NCBI GenBank assembly: GCA_026992075.1
Contig: JALXAM010000009.1
Span: 62,001-126,000 of the forward strand
From: Sedimenticola sp.
GTDB lineage: Bacteria > Pseudomonadota > Gammaproteobacteria > Chromatiales > Chromatiaceae
DNA length: 64,000 bases
Direction: 5' to 3'
Shown: positions 9,238 to 18,036 of the stretch, in pieces
Layout of the letters: every line of letters starts with the position of its first letter
Numbering within the stretch: the stretch's first letter is position 1
Translations under genes and position numbers: made by a program
The notes under the pieces: generated by a model
What the model saw: only the letters and a program-made list of their open reading frames with translations
Database searches by the model: none
Told to the model about the DNA's origin: nothing

Positions 9238-9512
9238 CCTCCTCCCCCCGGACGACGGTTTCACGACACTTTCTCCGTCGCCAACCATTCCCACTCCGTC
9301 AAGTTTCCGTTGCACGCCCCTATCGCCCCCCTGCCTCGGAATGCCATCATCCCACCTGGGCCGATCCTTCGCGCCAATCCGAACGCCCCATACTTTTTAA
9401 CGAACATTCATGAACTTATAGGCCATTTACTTTCCAAAACCTGACTTTTTCCGCACAACCGACCGCCTTTCCGACAACTTTTTCCTGCCGGAAGCACCCT
9501 CGAACCAGTCCT

Positions 9513-9528
9513 TGGCACGATATTCGCT
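9513..9528 (+). promoter_or_regulatory. Sigma-54-type promoter for diguanylate cyclase gene
   Basis: The only notable signal in the 326-base gap between flgN and the next gene is TGGCACG-ATAT-TCGCT. It matches the sigma-54 consensus TGGCACG-N4-TTGCW with one mismatch and correct GG/GC spacing. A start near 9540 would leave about 24 bases before the GTG at 9564. The rest of the gap (9238-9512) shows no gene or repeat that could be recognised. Confidence 0.7.
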
Positions 9529-9563
9529 TATCTCCTGTCAGAAATCCCAGCGAGGACAGACAA

Positions 9564-10481
9564 GTGGAAGGACGACTGGAATCCCTCTTCGACAAACGGA
9601 AGCACCCGGCTCCTCTCTCCAGCGGCTCGGAACACCAGGAGGAGTCGTTACTGGTGAGCCACCAGCTCCTGTTCGAGCTGCAGAGCAGTCTGGACTTGGA
9701 GGTGCTGCTGGACATCTTCTTCCGCCATCTGCGGCAACAGCTGCCCTGCCAGCAGCTGGTGTACGAACACGGATCCCTGGGGCTCTCCCTAATGCTGGGA
9801 GAAGGCGGCGCCCATAGTGCCGAATACGCTCTGAAAGTGGCTGGGGAGCAGTTGGGCCATATCCGTTTCCGCCGTCGCCGTCCTTTCGGCGAGGAGGAGC
9901 TGGAACGGATCGAGCGGCTGCTCGGCGCCTTGGTACTGCCGGTGCGCAACGCGCTCCGCTATCAACAGGCGCTGCAGGCGGCCTATGTGGATCCGCTCAC
10001 CGGCATCAAGAACCGTCGTTCCTACCAGGACAATCTCGTGCGGGAGATGAGCCGCGCACGACGTGAGAACCAACCCCTGGGGCTGATGGTGGTGGACATC
10101 GATCACTTCAAACGTATCAACGATGAGATCGGCCACCTGGCGGGAGATCAGGTGCTGACTTCGGTTGCACAGGCCTTGAAGCAAAGCGTGCGCAGCTCCG
10201 ACATGGTGTTCCGTTACGCCGGCGACGAGTTCGTGCTGCTGCTGCCCAACATCCAGCGCCACTGCCTCCGCATCCTCAAGGCCCGCCTGGAAGAGGCGGT
10301 GGCGCGTCTGGAGTGCCGTCATGGCGACAAGGAGATTCCCGTGTCGGTGAGCATCGGCGCCGCCATCCTGGAAGCCGACATGGATGGCCAGGCGTTGTTC
10401 GAGGCCGCCGACCTGGACATGCTGCGCAACAAAGAGATCCGGCACGCCGGCTCCGACGATCGACAGCGCAGTACCGGTTGA
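9564..10481 (+). CDS. Diguanylate cyclase (GGDEF domain), soluble
   Basis: The 305-residue protein makes cyclic-di-GMP from two GTP. The N-terminal 130 residues contain no membrane segment and look GAF-like (region around ELQSSLDLEVLLDIFFRHLR), but that assignment is tentative. The catalytic domain runs from about residue 140 (DPLTGIKNRRSYQD) to the end. The active-site loop is AGDEF (219-223), an accepted variant of GGDEF. An inhibitory I-site RSSD lies exactly five residues upstream (210-213), so product inhibition is expected. No EAL domain is present. The GTG start has GAGGA eight bases upstream. The sigma-54-like promoter in front places it with the flagellar genes. Confidence 0.9.
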   Translation: MEGRLESLFDKRKHPAPLSSGSEHQEESLLVSHQLLFELQSSLDLEVLLDIFFRHLRQQLPCQQLVYEHGSLGLSLMLGEGGAHSAEYALKVAGEQLGHIRFRRRRPFGEEELERIERLLGALVLPVRNALRYQQALQAAYVDPLTGIKNRRSYQDNLVREMSRARRENQPLGLMVVDIDHFKRINDEIGHLAGDQVLTSVAQALKQSVRSSDMVFRYAGDEFVLLLPNIQRHCLRILKARLEEAVARLECRHGDKEIPVSVSIGAAILEADMDGQALFEAADLDMLRNKEIRHAGSDDRQRSTG

Positions 10482-10547
10482 CCCGGCCGGGCCAGAGGTG
10501 AAAACCGGAGCTGGCGCACAAACGGGACAGGAGGAATGGGGTGAGAT

Positions 10548-10574
10548 TCAAGTTGCGGACGCCACTGCCGACAG
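10548..10574 (+). promoter_or_regulatory. Sigma-28 (FliA) type promoter for second cyclase gene
   Basis: TCAAGTTG, an 11-base spacer and GCCGACAG match TAAAGTTT-N11-GCCGATAA at 6/8 and 6/8 positions with exact spacing. It ends about 57 bases upstream of the next gene's ATG. Found by eye, and weaker than the motAB site. Confidence 0.5.
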
Positions 10575-10631
10575 AGAACCACAGCAACCCTCCATTTCAA
10601 CGCAACCGGATGGCGCCCGAGGCACAGAACA

Positions 10632-12173
10632 ATGAAAACCCAGGAACGACCGGAAACCATCGAAAACGCCGGCACGGAAGAGGGAAACGTCCGCTATTTT
10701 CGTGACATTCTGCTTCGGCTCTCGTTTGCCGCCCATGGATGGGATCCTCGACTGGACGGAGTGCTCGAACGCCTGCAAGACGAGCTGCGCACCCACACCG
10801 CACTGCCCGATCTGAAAGAGTATTCCGAGACCCTTTATCGCGCCCTGATGCGGGCCGAGGAACAGCGTCCTGCCCGAGAGCCGGGCCAGATCGTGGCCCG
10901 GGCCTTCGCCGATCTGAAACTGCCGGAATCCCTCCAGGAACAGTGGCGCGAGCTGCTGGAGGAAGCGCGCCACGCCCGTGACGAAGTACAGGCGCTGGAG
11001 GTGCTGGAGCGTTGCGCGGTGATACTGGAACAGGCGCTGAAGGAAAGCACCCCCGCGAGCGGCCGCAAGAGCGGTTTCATCTCCTCCCTGTTCGGGGGTG
11101 GCGGCAAGGACAAGAGCGATCCGGAGCGTTTTCTCAAGGCGGTGCAGCACCGTTTGCTGGAACTGCTCGGCAGCCTCTGCCCGCCACCGGAACTGGAAGA
11201 TCAGATCAAGGAGCTGAAGGAATCCATCGCCCGCCACCTGGAAGAGGAAGACATCCCGCAAGTCCTCGAGCGGATCAACCTGCTGATCCAGGACATGCGC
11301 GGACGGCTGGAGCGGGAGCGGCTGGAGCTGGAGAAGTTTCTCGGCCAGCTTACAGAACGGCTCACCCACATCGGAGGCGCGCTGGAGGCATCGGACGACA
11401 GCACCCGCAAGGTGTTCGAGAACCGCCAGAAGCTGGATCAGGAGATCGAGAGCCAGACCCGGGACATGGAGAGCCGCGCTCTCAACGCCACCGATCTGAG
11501 CGCGCTCAAGGCACTGGTGCAGGAAAGGGTGGACAGCATCCGCCAGCGCATGGAGGAGCACCGCAGCGAGGAGCAGAAGCTCATCGCGGAGCAGGAGCAG
11601 CAGATGAAGGAGCTCAAGGAGCGGCTGAAGGAGATGGAGGAGGAGACCGAACAGCTGCGGACCCAGGTGCGAGAAGAACGCCATCAGGCCTTCACTGACG
11701 CCCTCACCGGCCTACCCAACCGCTTCGCCTACGAGGAGCGGCTGGAACAGGAGTACGAGCGCTGGAAACGTTACCAGTCCCCGCTCTCCCTCATCGTCAT
11801 CGACGTGGACCATTTCAAGCGCATCAACGACACCTACGGCCACCAGGCCGGTGACAAGGCGTTGCGCATCATCGCGCGGGAGCTCTCCGTGTCCACCCGC
11901 AAGACCGATTTCATCGGCCGCTATGGCGGCGAGGAGATCGTCATATTGATGCCCGAGACCTCCGCGGACGCGGCCCTGGCCGCGGCAGAGAAGCTGCGCA
12001 AGAAGATCGAGGAGTGCGGTTTCCACTTCCGTGAGAAAAAGGTGACCATCACCGTCTCCTGCGGCATCAGTGAGTACCGCCAGGGAGACACCCCCGAGAG
12101 CGCCTTCGAGCGCGCCGATCAGGCGCTCTACGAAGCCAAGCGAAGCGGCCGCAACCGTTGCGTAGTGAACTGA
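10632..12173 (+). CDS. Diguanylate cyclase with long coiled-coil N-terminus
   Basis: This 513-residue protein has a C-terminal GGDEF domain from about residue 355 (DALTGLPNRFAYEERLEQEY). The active-site signature is GGEEI (432-436) and an I-site RKTD lies five residues upstream (423-426), so an active, product-inhibited cyclase is predicted. The first 350 residues are soluble, highly charged and helical. Residues about 230-350 (RLERERLELEKFLGQLTERL to the KEMEEETEQLRTQVREERHQ segment) are a strong coiled coil, likely for dimerisation. No sensor domain was recognised. It sits between another cyclase and motAB, with a sigma-28-like promoter upstream, so a link to flagellar control is inferred. 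Confidence 0.88.
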   Translation: MKTQERPETIENAGTEEGNVRYFRDILLRLSFAAHGWDPRLDGVLERLQDELRTHTALPDLKEYSETLYRALMRAEEQRPAREPGQIVARAFADLKLPESLQEQWRELLEEARHARDEVQALEVLERCAVILEQALKESTPASGRKSGFISSLFGGGGKDKSDPERFLKAVQHRLLELLGSLCPPPELEDQIKELKESIARHLEEEDIPQVLERINLLIQDMRGRLERERLELEKFLGQLTERLTHIGGALEASDDSTRKVFENRQKLDQEIESQTRDMESRALNATDLSALKALVQERVDSIRQRMEEHRSEEQKLIAEQEQQMKELKERLKEMEEETEQLRTQVREERHQAFTDALTGLPNRFAYEERLEQEYERWKRYQSPLSLIVIDVDHFKRINDTYGHQAGDKALRIIARELSVSTRKTDFIGRYGGEEIVILMPETSADAALAAAEKLRKKIEECGFHFREKKVTITVSCGISEYRQGDTPESAFERADQALYEAKRSGRNRCVVN

Positions 12174-12220
12174 CCGTCCGTGGTGACGGCATTCAACCCC
12201 CACCCGCCGGACAGGCCATC

Positions 12221-12247
12221 TAAAGATCCTTTGCGGATGGTCGATAG
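12221..12247 (+). promoter_or_regulatory. Sigma-28 (FliA) type promoter for motAB
   Basis: TAAAGATC, an 11-base spacer, then GTCGATAG. Against TAAAGTTT-N11-GCCGATAA this is 6/8 and 6/8 with exact spacing and the strongly conserved TAAAG and CGATA cores. It ends 63 bases before the motA ATG. Stator genes are classic late flagellar genes, so the assignment fits the biology. Confidence 0.7.
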
Positions 12248-12310
12248 GAATGGAGGAACCGGCCCTTCACCGGCCCCATCCACAGTGCTACGGGAAGAGA
12301 GAGGCACCCC

Positions 12311-13069
12311 ATGGATCTAGCCACGCTCATCGGTTTCATCGGCGCCATGGCGGCGATCGTGGTCTCCATCATGCTCGGTGGTGACTTCGGCATGTTCATC
12401 AACGTACCGGGACTGATGATCGTGGTAGGAGGGACACTCATGGTCACCTTGATGAAGTTTCCCCTCTCCTACACCCTGGGCGCCTTCGGTGTGGCCATGA
12501 AGGCCTTCATCCACAAGGCGCAGAAACCGGAGGAGATCATCGAGCAGAGCGTGGAGCTGGCCAACATCGCGCGCAAGGAAGGCCTGCTGGGACTGGAGCA
12601 GGTGGAGGTGGAGAACCCCTTCCTGAAAAAGGGCATAGAGCTTCTGGTGGACGGGCACGATGCCGAGTTCGTCCGCAAGATGCTCTCCAAGGACATCAAC
12701 CTCACCATCGAACGCAACGAGGATGGCGTGGCCATCTTCAAATCCATCGGGGATGCCGCTCCCGCCATGGGGATGATCGGCACGCTCATCGGCCTGGTGC
12801 AGATGATGTCCAACATGGACGACCCCAAGGCGCTGGGCCCGGCCATGGCGGTGGCGCTGCTCACCACCTTCTATGGCGCGGTGATCGCCAACGCCTTCGC
12901 CCTGCCCATCGCCGACAAGCTCAACATCCGCAGCAAGGAGGAGAGGATCAACAAGTCCATGATCCTGGAGAGCGTCTCCGCCATTCAGGAGGGAATGAAC
13001 CCCCGCGTCATCGAAGGCATGCTACGCACCTACCTGCCGGAGGGAGAGAAGGCGGAGAAGGCCGCCTGA
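12311..13069 (+). CDS. motA: MotA/PomA-type flagellar stator subunit
   Basis: This four-helix inner-membrane protein forms, with MotB, the ion channel that drives rotation. The 252 residues open with DLATLIGFIGAMAAIVVSIM. Helices 3-4 include DAAPAMGMIGTLIGLVQMMS, with the conserved Pro that couples ion flow to torque, and VALLTTFYGAVIANAFALPI. The cytoplasmic loop has the charged stretch used for contact with FliG. Overall layout resembles sodium-type PomA more than Escherichia coli MotA (which is nearly 300 residues), but the driving ion cannot be assigned by inspection. It is followed 24 bases later by motB. Confidence 0.93.
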   Translation: MDLATLIGFIGAMAAIVVSIMLGGDFGMFINVPGLMIVVGGTLMVTLMKFPLSYTLGAFGVAMKAFIHKAQKPEEIIEQSVELANIARKEGLLGLEQVEVENPFLKKGIELLVDGHDAEFVRKMLSKDINLTIERNEDGVAIFKSIGDAAPAMGMIGTLIGLVQMMSNMDDPKALGPAMAVALLTTFYGAVIANAFALPIADKLNIRSKEERINKSMILESVSAIQEGMNPRVIEGMLRTYLPEGEKAEKAA

Positions 13070-13093
13070 CCCAACTGCCGCCGCATCGAGATC

Positions 13094-14029
13094 ATGAGCG
13101 AAGAATGCCAACCACAGAAGTGCCCCGAAGGCATCCCCATGTGGGTGATGACCTTCGCCGACCTGATGTCGCTGCTGCTCGCCTTCTTCGTGCTGCTCTT
13201 CTCCTTCTCGGAGATGGACGCCCAGAAGTACAAGCAGGTGGCCGGCTCCATGAAGGAGGCCTTCGGCGTGCAGCGTCAGGTGAAGGTGAAGGATCCGCCC
13301 AAGGGGGTCAACGTCATCGCCCGGGAGTTCACTCCCGGACGCACCGAGCCGACGCCGCTCAACCAGGTGAAGCAATCCACCATCGACGACTTCCACCCCT
13401 ACCCGGTGCTGGGCGAGCGGTACACGGAGATCCCCGACGCGGAAAAGGAAGAGATCGAGAAGGAGGCGGAAAAGATCAAGCTGGCCCTGGAGGAGGAGAT
13501 CCGGGAGGGGCTCATCGAAGTGGAGACCCACGGCCGCAAGATCATCATTCGCATCCGGGAAAAAGGCTCTTTCCCATCGGGCAGCGCCCAGCTCATCCAC
13601 CCCTTCCGCAAGGTGATCGACAAGATGGTGAAGGCGTTGGAACACACCCATGGAGACATCGTGGTGGCGGGGCACACCGACAACAGGCCCATCCACACTG
13701 CCCGCTTCCGCTCCAACTGGGAGCTTTCGGCCTCGCGTGCGGTGACCGTCATCGAAGAGCTCACCCGAAGCGGCCACATCGATCCCAACCGCTTCCAGAT
13801 TGCGGCCTTTGGCGACACTCAGCCCATTGCCACCAATGACACCCCGGAGGGCCGGGCCCAGAACCGTCGGGTGGAGGTGACCCTGGTCTATGGCAAGGAC
13901 ATCCCCAAAAAGCTCGATGCCCTGAAGCTGTTGGAAAAGGCGGAACAGAACCGGGAGGCCGGCGCCGGGGTGACAGCCGCAGAGCAGCCCGACGACATCA
14001 CACCCAGCGTGAAGGAGCCCAACCAATGA
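13094..14029 (+). CDS. motB: MotB/PomB-type flagellar stator subunit
   Basis: The partner of MotA, anchoring the stator to peptidoglycan. The 311 residues have a short cytoplasmic N-terminus with two Cys (positions 5 and 10). A single membrane helix (about residues 17-36, WVMTFADLMSLLLAFFVLLF) holds the ion-binding Asp23. After a charged plug/linker region, an OmpA-like peptidoglycan-binding domain spans about residues 150-275, with IVVAGHTDNRPIHTARFRSN, NWELSASRA and the terminal RAQNRRVEV motif. The stop overlaps the start of the PilZ gene by four bases (ATGA). Confidence 0.94.
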   Translation: MSEECQPQKCPEGIPMWVMTFADLMSLLLAFFVLLFSFSEMDAQKYKQVAGSMKEAFGVQRQVKVKDPPKGVNVIAREFTPGRTEPTPLNQVKQSTIDDFHPYPVLGERYTEIPDAEKEEIEKEAEKIKLALEEEIREGLIEVETHGRKIIIRIREKGSFPSGSAQLIHPFRKVIDKMVKALEHTHGDIVVAGHTDNRPIHTARFRSNWELSASRAVTVIEELTRSGHIDPNRFQIAAFGDTQPIATNDTPEGRAQNRRVEVTLVYGKDIPKKLDALKLLEKAEQNREAGAGVTAAEQPDDITPSVKEPNQ

Positions 14030-14652
14030 CCCGGCGGAGCCCGTTCACGGACATTCCCTGCGAGTCGCTCCAGGAGCGCCGCAGCTTCTTTCGTGTCAGC
14101 GACCAAGTGGTGCTCACTTACGCCCTGGTGGACAAGGAGGAGTACCAGGCGCTGCCCGACAAACGCTCCAACAGTACCACCAACGGCTTCAACCTGAAGG
14201 CCAAGTTCATGGCGCTGGACCGTGCCATGCGGCCTTTGTTCCGCCGCCTGGAAGAACGCTCCGAAGAGCTGGCTGGTTGCTTGGAGGCAATGAACGAAAA
14301 GCTGGAGATGCTGGCCGAGGTGGTACTGCGTCACGAAGTGGACCTGGACAACCTGCCTTCACGGGAGGTGAATCTAAGCGCCGGCGGCCTCTCCTTCGAA
14401 GTACAGAGACCCATCGAACCAGGCCAGATCCTGCGACTTCGGCTGTTGCTGGAGCCCTCCGACATCGGTATCGAGGCTTTCGCCCGGGTGGTCTACTGCC
14501 GGCCGCTCCAATCCACCGCAGAGCGGGGCTTCGGCTACCGCGTGGGAGTGGAGTTCAAGCACTTGCGGGAGGAGGATGCCGACCTCATCATCCGTCATGT
14601 ACTCTGCAAGGAGGCCGACCAGCGCCGACAGGAAGGCGGCAAGCAGGACTGA
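14026..14652 (+). CDS. PilZ-domain protein, probable c-di-GMP receptor
   Basis: This 208-residue soluble protein carries both halves of the c-di-GMP binding signature of PilZ domains: RSFFR (RxxxR, residues 19-23) and NLSAGG (D/NxSxxG, residues 116-121). The two are usually about 30 residues apart. Here about 90 residues separate them, with a predicted helical segment (LKAKFMALDRAMRPLFRRLE to EKLEMLAEVVLRHEVDLD). That resembles PilZ proteins with a helical oligomerisation insert such as Xanthomonas XCC6012; this comparison is from memory. The four-base overlap with motB suggests tight co-expression, and a motor-brake or stator-modulating role is inferred. It ends one base before the fleQ stop on the opposite strand. 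Confidence 0.82.
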   Translation: MTRRSPFTDIPCESLQERRSFFRVSDQVVLTYALVDKEEYQALPDKRSNSTTNGFNLKAKFMALDRAMRPLFRRLEERSEELAGCLEAMNEKLEMLAEVVLRHEVDLDNLPSREVNLSAGGLSFEVQRPIEPGQILRLRLLLEPSDIGIEAFARVVYCRPLQSTAERGFGYRVGVEFKHLREEDADLIIRHVLCKEADQRRQEGGKQD

Positions 14653-16095
14653 TCAGCGGCTGAGCCCATATTTGCGCATCTTCTCCGCCAATGTGGTGCG
14701 CCGCAGCCCCAGCAGCTTGGCGGCATGGGCCACCACCCCGCCCGACTCTTCCAGCGCCTGGCGGATCAGGGTCTTCTCCATCTCCGAGATGTAGGACTTC
14801 AGGTCCAATCCGCCCGGAGGAATCTGAGGCACGGCGGTTCCGGTGACCGCAGGGGCCATGCTCCCATCCGGCTCGGCCAGCAGTTCCTCGGTCACCTGTG
14901 GTGGTGGTGTCTCGAAGGCGGCCCCCATGCGGTACTTCTCGGGCAGATCCTGCACCTGCACCAGGCCATGGGGATACTGGATCGCCAACCGCTCCATGAG
15001 ATTGGCCAGTTCGCGCACGTTCCCCGGCCAGGAGTAGCGGGAAAGGGCGCTCACCGCTTCGGGCGAGAGCTGTACCGAGCACTGTTTCTCGTGCTCCAGG
15101 CGTTCATTGAGCTGGGCGATGAGCAGGGGCAGGTCCTCGATGCGTTCGCGCAGCGGCGGAAGATAGATGGGAAAGACCTCCAACCGGTAGAATAGGTCCT
15201 CGCGGAACTTGCCCTCCCGTACCATCTCCTCCAGATTGCGGTTGGTGGCAGCCACGATGCGCACGTCGGCGTGATAGGTGCGGTTGCCTCCCACCCGTTC
15301 ATAGGTGCGCTCTTCCAGCACCCGGAGCAGCTTCACCTGCATCTCCATGGGCATCTCGCCGATCTCGTCCAGAAACAGGGTGCCGCCGGAGGCCAGGGCG
15401 AAACGCCCCTCGCGGGCGGTGAGCGCGCCGGTGAAGGCCCCTTTCTCGTGGCCGAACAGTTCCGACTCCAGCAGGTCCCGGGGAATGGCACCACAGTTCA
15501 CCGGCACGAATGGCTTGTCCCGCCGCTTGGAGTAGTAATGGATGTTGCGCGCCACCACCTCCTTGCCGGTGCCGGACTCTCCCAATATGAGCACGTTGGC
15601 ATCGGTGGGGCCCGCCTGCTGGATCTCGCTACGGATACGCTGAATCGCCTCGCTGCCCCCGATCAGGCTGCGGAACAGATGGCTGGGACGGCTGCGACCA
15701 TCACCAGCGGTGGCGGGTCGCCTGGCACCGCCCCGGACCTGCTCCAGCGCCTGGGAGAGCTGCCCCTGGTTCAACGGCAATTGCACCAATGGCCATTCCC
15801 GAGGAAAGCTGAGCACCACCGGTGGTTGTTCCTCCGAAGGAGTGCGGAACAGCACGATGGGCAGCAGTCCGGGAGCCCGGTTCCGAATCAGCTCCACCAG
15901 CTCCTGTTGCCGATCTTCGGCCTGATCGCCCGGCACGATCACCGTGAGCAGATCCCGAGGCGCCGACGCCAGCACCTCCTGCAGCTCCTCCACGGTGTTG
16001 GCCACCGACACCGGATGCCCGAGAAACTCCAGGACGGCCCGCAGGCCCCCGTCCCGGGTCACGCCTGATTCATAGACCAGTACCGGCTCCGCCAC
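14653..16095 (-). CDS. fleQ: FleQ/FlrA-type sigma-54 activator, flagellar master regulator
   Basis: This enhancer-binding protein activates sigma-54 promoters of early flagellar operons. The 480 residues have a receiver-like N-terminus (1-125) that, as in FleQ, shows no obvious phosphorylation pocket. A AAA+ domain has Walker A GESGTGKE (172-179) and the sigma-54 contact loop GAFTGA (219-224). The C-terminal Fis-type helix-turn-helix (about 435-478) contains [20 protein letters not shown]. The GTG start has AAGGAG about 9 bases upstream. FleQ proteins in Pseudomonas also bind c-di-GMP at the AAA+ domain. Its neighbours here, two cyclases and a PilZ gene, make that relevant, but it cannot be shown from sequence alone. 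Confidence 0.9.
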   Translation of the reverse strand: MAEPVLVYESGVTRDGGLRAVLEFLGHPVSVANTVEELQEVLASAPRDLLTVIVPGDQAEDRQQELVELIRNRAPGLLPIVLFRTPSEEQPPVVLSFPREWPLVQLPLNQGQLSQALEQVRGGARRPATAGDGRSRPSHLFRSLIGGSEAIQRIRSEIQQAGPTDANVLILGESGTGKEVVARNIHYYSKRRDKPFVPVNCGAIPRDLLESELFGHEKGAFTGALTAREGRFALASGGTLFLDEIGEMPMEMQVKLLRVLEERTYERVGGNRTYHADVRIVAATNRNLEEMVREGKFREDLFYRLEVFPIYLPPLRERIEDLPLLIAQLNERLEHEKQCSVQLSPEAVSALSRYSWPGNVRELANLMERLAIQYPHGLVQVQDLPEKYRMGAAFETPPPQVTEELLAEPDGSMAPAVTGTAVPQIPPGGLDLKSYISEMEKTLIRQALEESGGVVAHAAKLLGLRRTTLAEKMRKYGLSR

Positions 16096-16269
16096 GGCAA
16101 GTTTTCTCCTTCGACATCAGGAAACTGTCGTTCCCAGTTCAACCCGTTTCCGAAACATGAAGCGCAGATTAACATTTTTTGCGCCCGCCCGGCAGGGCGA
16201 AAAGAGACAACCTGGACCTCCGAGTCACCGCCGGATGGAGAAAACGAAAAGGCGGATGGATTCGGGAAA

Positions 16270-16286
16270 GTTGTTCAGGAAACAAC
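16270..16286. repeat. Short perfect inverted repeat upstream of the T6SS promoter
   Basis: GTTGTT and AACAAC flank a five-base centre (CAGGA). The element ends 16 bases before the -35 box of the proposed T6SS promoter, and could be an operator or a small hairpin. Its length is modest and no regulator is identified, so this is only a candidate. Confidence 0.35.
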
Positions 16287-16302
16287 GCCCCTGGGCAGAC
16301 TG

Positions 16303-16330
16303 TTGATATTGGGTGTGGGAGTGGTATCCT
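16303..16330 (+). promoter_or_regulatory. Sigma-70-type promoter for the T6SS operon
   Basis: TTGATA, a 16-base spacer and TATCCT form a plausible housekeeping promoter. The -10 box ends 32 bases before the tssA GTG, leaving about 26 bases of leader that contain the ribosome-binding site GGGGGAG. No other promoter of this quality was seen in the 267 bases between fleQ and tssA. Confidence 0.5.
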
Positions 16331-16362
16331 CGAACAAACAAAGTCCAGATCCGGGGGGAGTT

Positions 16363-17421
16363 GTGGACACGGAAAGCCTTCTCGAGCCAGTCTCGGAAGG
16401 GACGCCTTGCGGGGAGGATCTCGAGTACGATTCGCGCTTCATCAAGCTGGAAGAGGCAGCGCGGGGGAAGCCGGAACGCCAGATCGGCGATGTGGTCGAG
16501 CCGGCTGAGCCGCCGGAATGGAAGGAGGTGGCTTCGCTTGCGGCCGAAGTACTCCAAGCAAGCAAGGACCTGCGCGCAGCCACACATTATGCCAATGCCC
16601 GCGCCCACCTCGATGGCCTGGCCGGGATCGCCGCCGGGCTTGGCCTGATCCGGTCCCTGCTCCAACGTTATTGGGACTGCCTGCACCCGCAACTCGATCC
16701 CGACGACGATTTCGATCCCACCATCCGTTTCAATGCCCTTGCCGTGCTGGGCACCTCGGCGGGCTTGCTCACTCCCCTCCTAGATGCTCCCTTGGTCTGC
16801 GCCCGTGGCATCGGCTGCTTCAGTCTGCGCGATCACGAGATCGCCACCGGCAAGCGGCAGGCGCCGGAGGGCATGGCCGAACCCCCCACCGAGTCCCTGA
16901 TCGAGGCCGCCTTCCTGCAGGCCACGCCAGAATCCCTCGAGGAGACGGCACAGGCGACCAGGTCCGCCCGTGAAGCCCTCTCGGACATCCAGCAGCTGTT
17001 GCAGGAAAAGGCACCTCATCCCGACGCGCTTCCCGACTTCGACCGTCTCGTAAAGGCGCTTCACGAAGCGGACCGCCTGCTACAGGAAATGCTCACCCGG
17101 CGCCGCGGGGACACACCTATCGAAGCGACCGAGGGGGCGTTGCCGGAATCTGCATCCGATACCACAGTGCCCGAGGCCCAGGCTGCTATCTCCGCCGTTG
17201 CGGCACCCCAGGGCATCCGCAATCGTGATGACGTCGTTCGGATGTTGGACGCCATATGCGAATTCTATGAACGTAACGAACCCGCCAGCCCGGTGCCACT
17301 ACTGATGCGGCGTGCCCGCCGGCTGGTCCACATGGATTTCCTGGCCATCATCCGCGACCTGGTGCCGGACGCCGCCCGCCAAGTGGAGGAATTGATGGGT
17401 ACGGAGGAAGAGGAGGATTGA
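16363..17421 (+). CDS. tssA: TssA, T6SS sheath-assembly protein (ImpA N-terminal family)
   Basis: TssA primes and guides polymerisation of the tail tube and sheath. The GTG at 16363 is chosen because the family start DTESLLEPVSEGTPCGEDLE follows and GGGGGAG sits just upstream. The open frame to its left overlaps the promoter. The 352 residues contain the ImpA_N domain (about 5-125) with PAEPPEWKEVASLAAEVLQA and GLIRSLLQRYWDCLHPQLDP. The C-terminus (IRNRDDVVRMLDAICEFYER, then NEPASPVPLLMRRARRLVHM) matches short TssA1-like proteins. It opens an operon of about 27 kb. Confidence 0.92.
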   Translation: MDTESLLEPVSEGTPCGEDLEYDSRFIKLEEAARGKPERQIGDVVEPAEPPEWKEVASLAAEVLQASKDLRAATHYANARAHLDGLAGIAAGLGLIRSLLQRYWDCLHPQLDPDDDFDPTIRFNALAVLGTSAGLLTPLLDAPLVCARGIGCFSLRDHEIATGKRQAPEGMAEPPTESLIEAAFLQATPESLEETAQATRSAREALSDIQQLLQEKAPHPDALPDFDRLVKALHEADRLLQEMLTRRRGDTPIEATEGALPESASDTTVPEAQAAISAVAAPQGIRNRDDVVRMLDAICEFYERNEPASPVPLLMRRARRLVHMDFLAIIRDLVPDAARQVEELMGTEEEED

Positions 17422-17495
17422 CACCACCAGTCTATGGCCACAACAGAGGGCTTTTTATGTCTCGTTAGAGAGAGGCAGCATTCGGAGGAAACATC

Positions 17496-18023
17496 ATGGC
17501 AGAACCCAGTAGTCAGAAATTCATTGCCCGTAACCGGGCGCCCCGGGTACAGATCGAATATGACGTGGAACTCTATGGCGCGGAAAAGAAGATCCAGCTT
17601 CCATTCGTCATGGGAGTTCTCGCCGATCTTTCGGGCAACCCCGAGGAACCGCTGCCATCGGTCAATGACCGGAAGTTTCTCGAAATCGACGTCGACAATT
17701 TCGACGAGCGACTCAGAGCGGCCAAGCCACGCGTCAGCTTCCGGGTGCCGAACACCTTGACTGGAGAAGGGGAACTGAGTGTCGACATCACATTCGAGAG
17801 TCTCGACGACTTCTCGCCTGCAGCAGTGGCGCGCAAGGTCGATGCACTGAACCAGCTTCTCGAAGCCCGGACTCAACTGGCCAATCTCCTGACCTACATG
17901 GACGGGAAATCACAGGCGGAAGAGCTGATCGCCAAAGTGCTCAACGACCCCGCACTGTTGAAATCTCTGGCCGCCGCGCCCAAGCCACAGGACGACAAGG
18001 GCGAAGACAAGAAATCGAACTGA
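17496..18023 (+). CDS. tssB: TssB, small sheath subunit (VipA)
   Basis: TssB and TssC form the contractile sheath. The 175-residue product has the family opening NRAPRVQIEYDVELYGAEKK followed by LPFVMGVLADLSG, and the central RFVPNTLTG-like segment. The helical C-terminal half (LNQLLEARTQLANLLTYMDG) is typical. An AGGAG site precedes the ATG. The gap to tssC is 13 bases. Length is normal. Confidence 0.96.
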   Translation: MAEPSSQKFIARNRAPRVQIEYDVELYGAEKKIQLPFVMGVLADLSGNPEEPLPSVNDRKFLEIDVDNFDERLRAAKPRVSFRVPNTLTGEGELSVDITFESLDDFSPAAVARKVDALNQLLEARTQLANLLTYMDGKSQAEELIAKVLNDPALLKSLAAAPKPQDDKGEDKKSN

Positions 18024-18036
18024 GGAGGATCGCACC

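Noticed and set aside
12172..12195. Small palindrome CCGTC-N6-GACGG after the second cyclase gene
   Set aside because: Five base pairs and no T-run, too weak to call a terminator.
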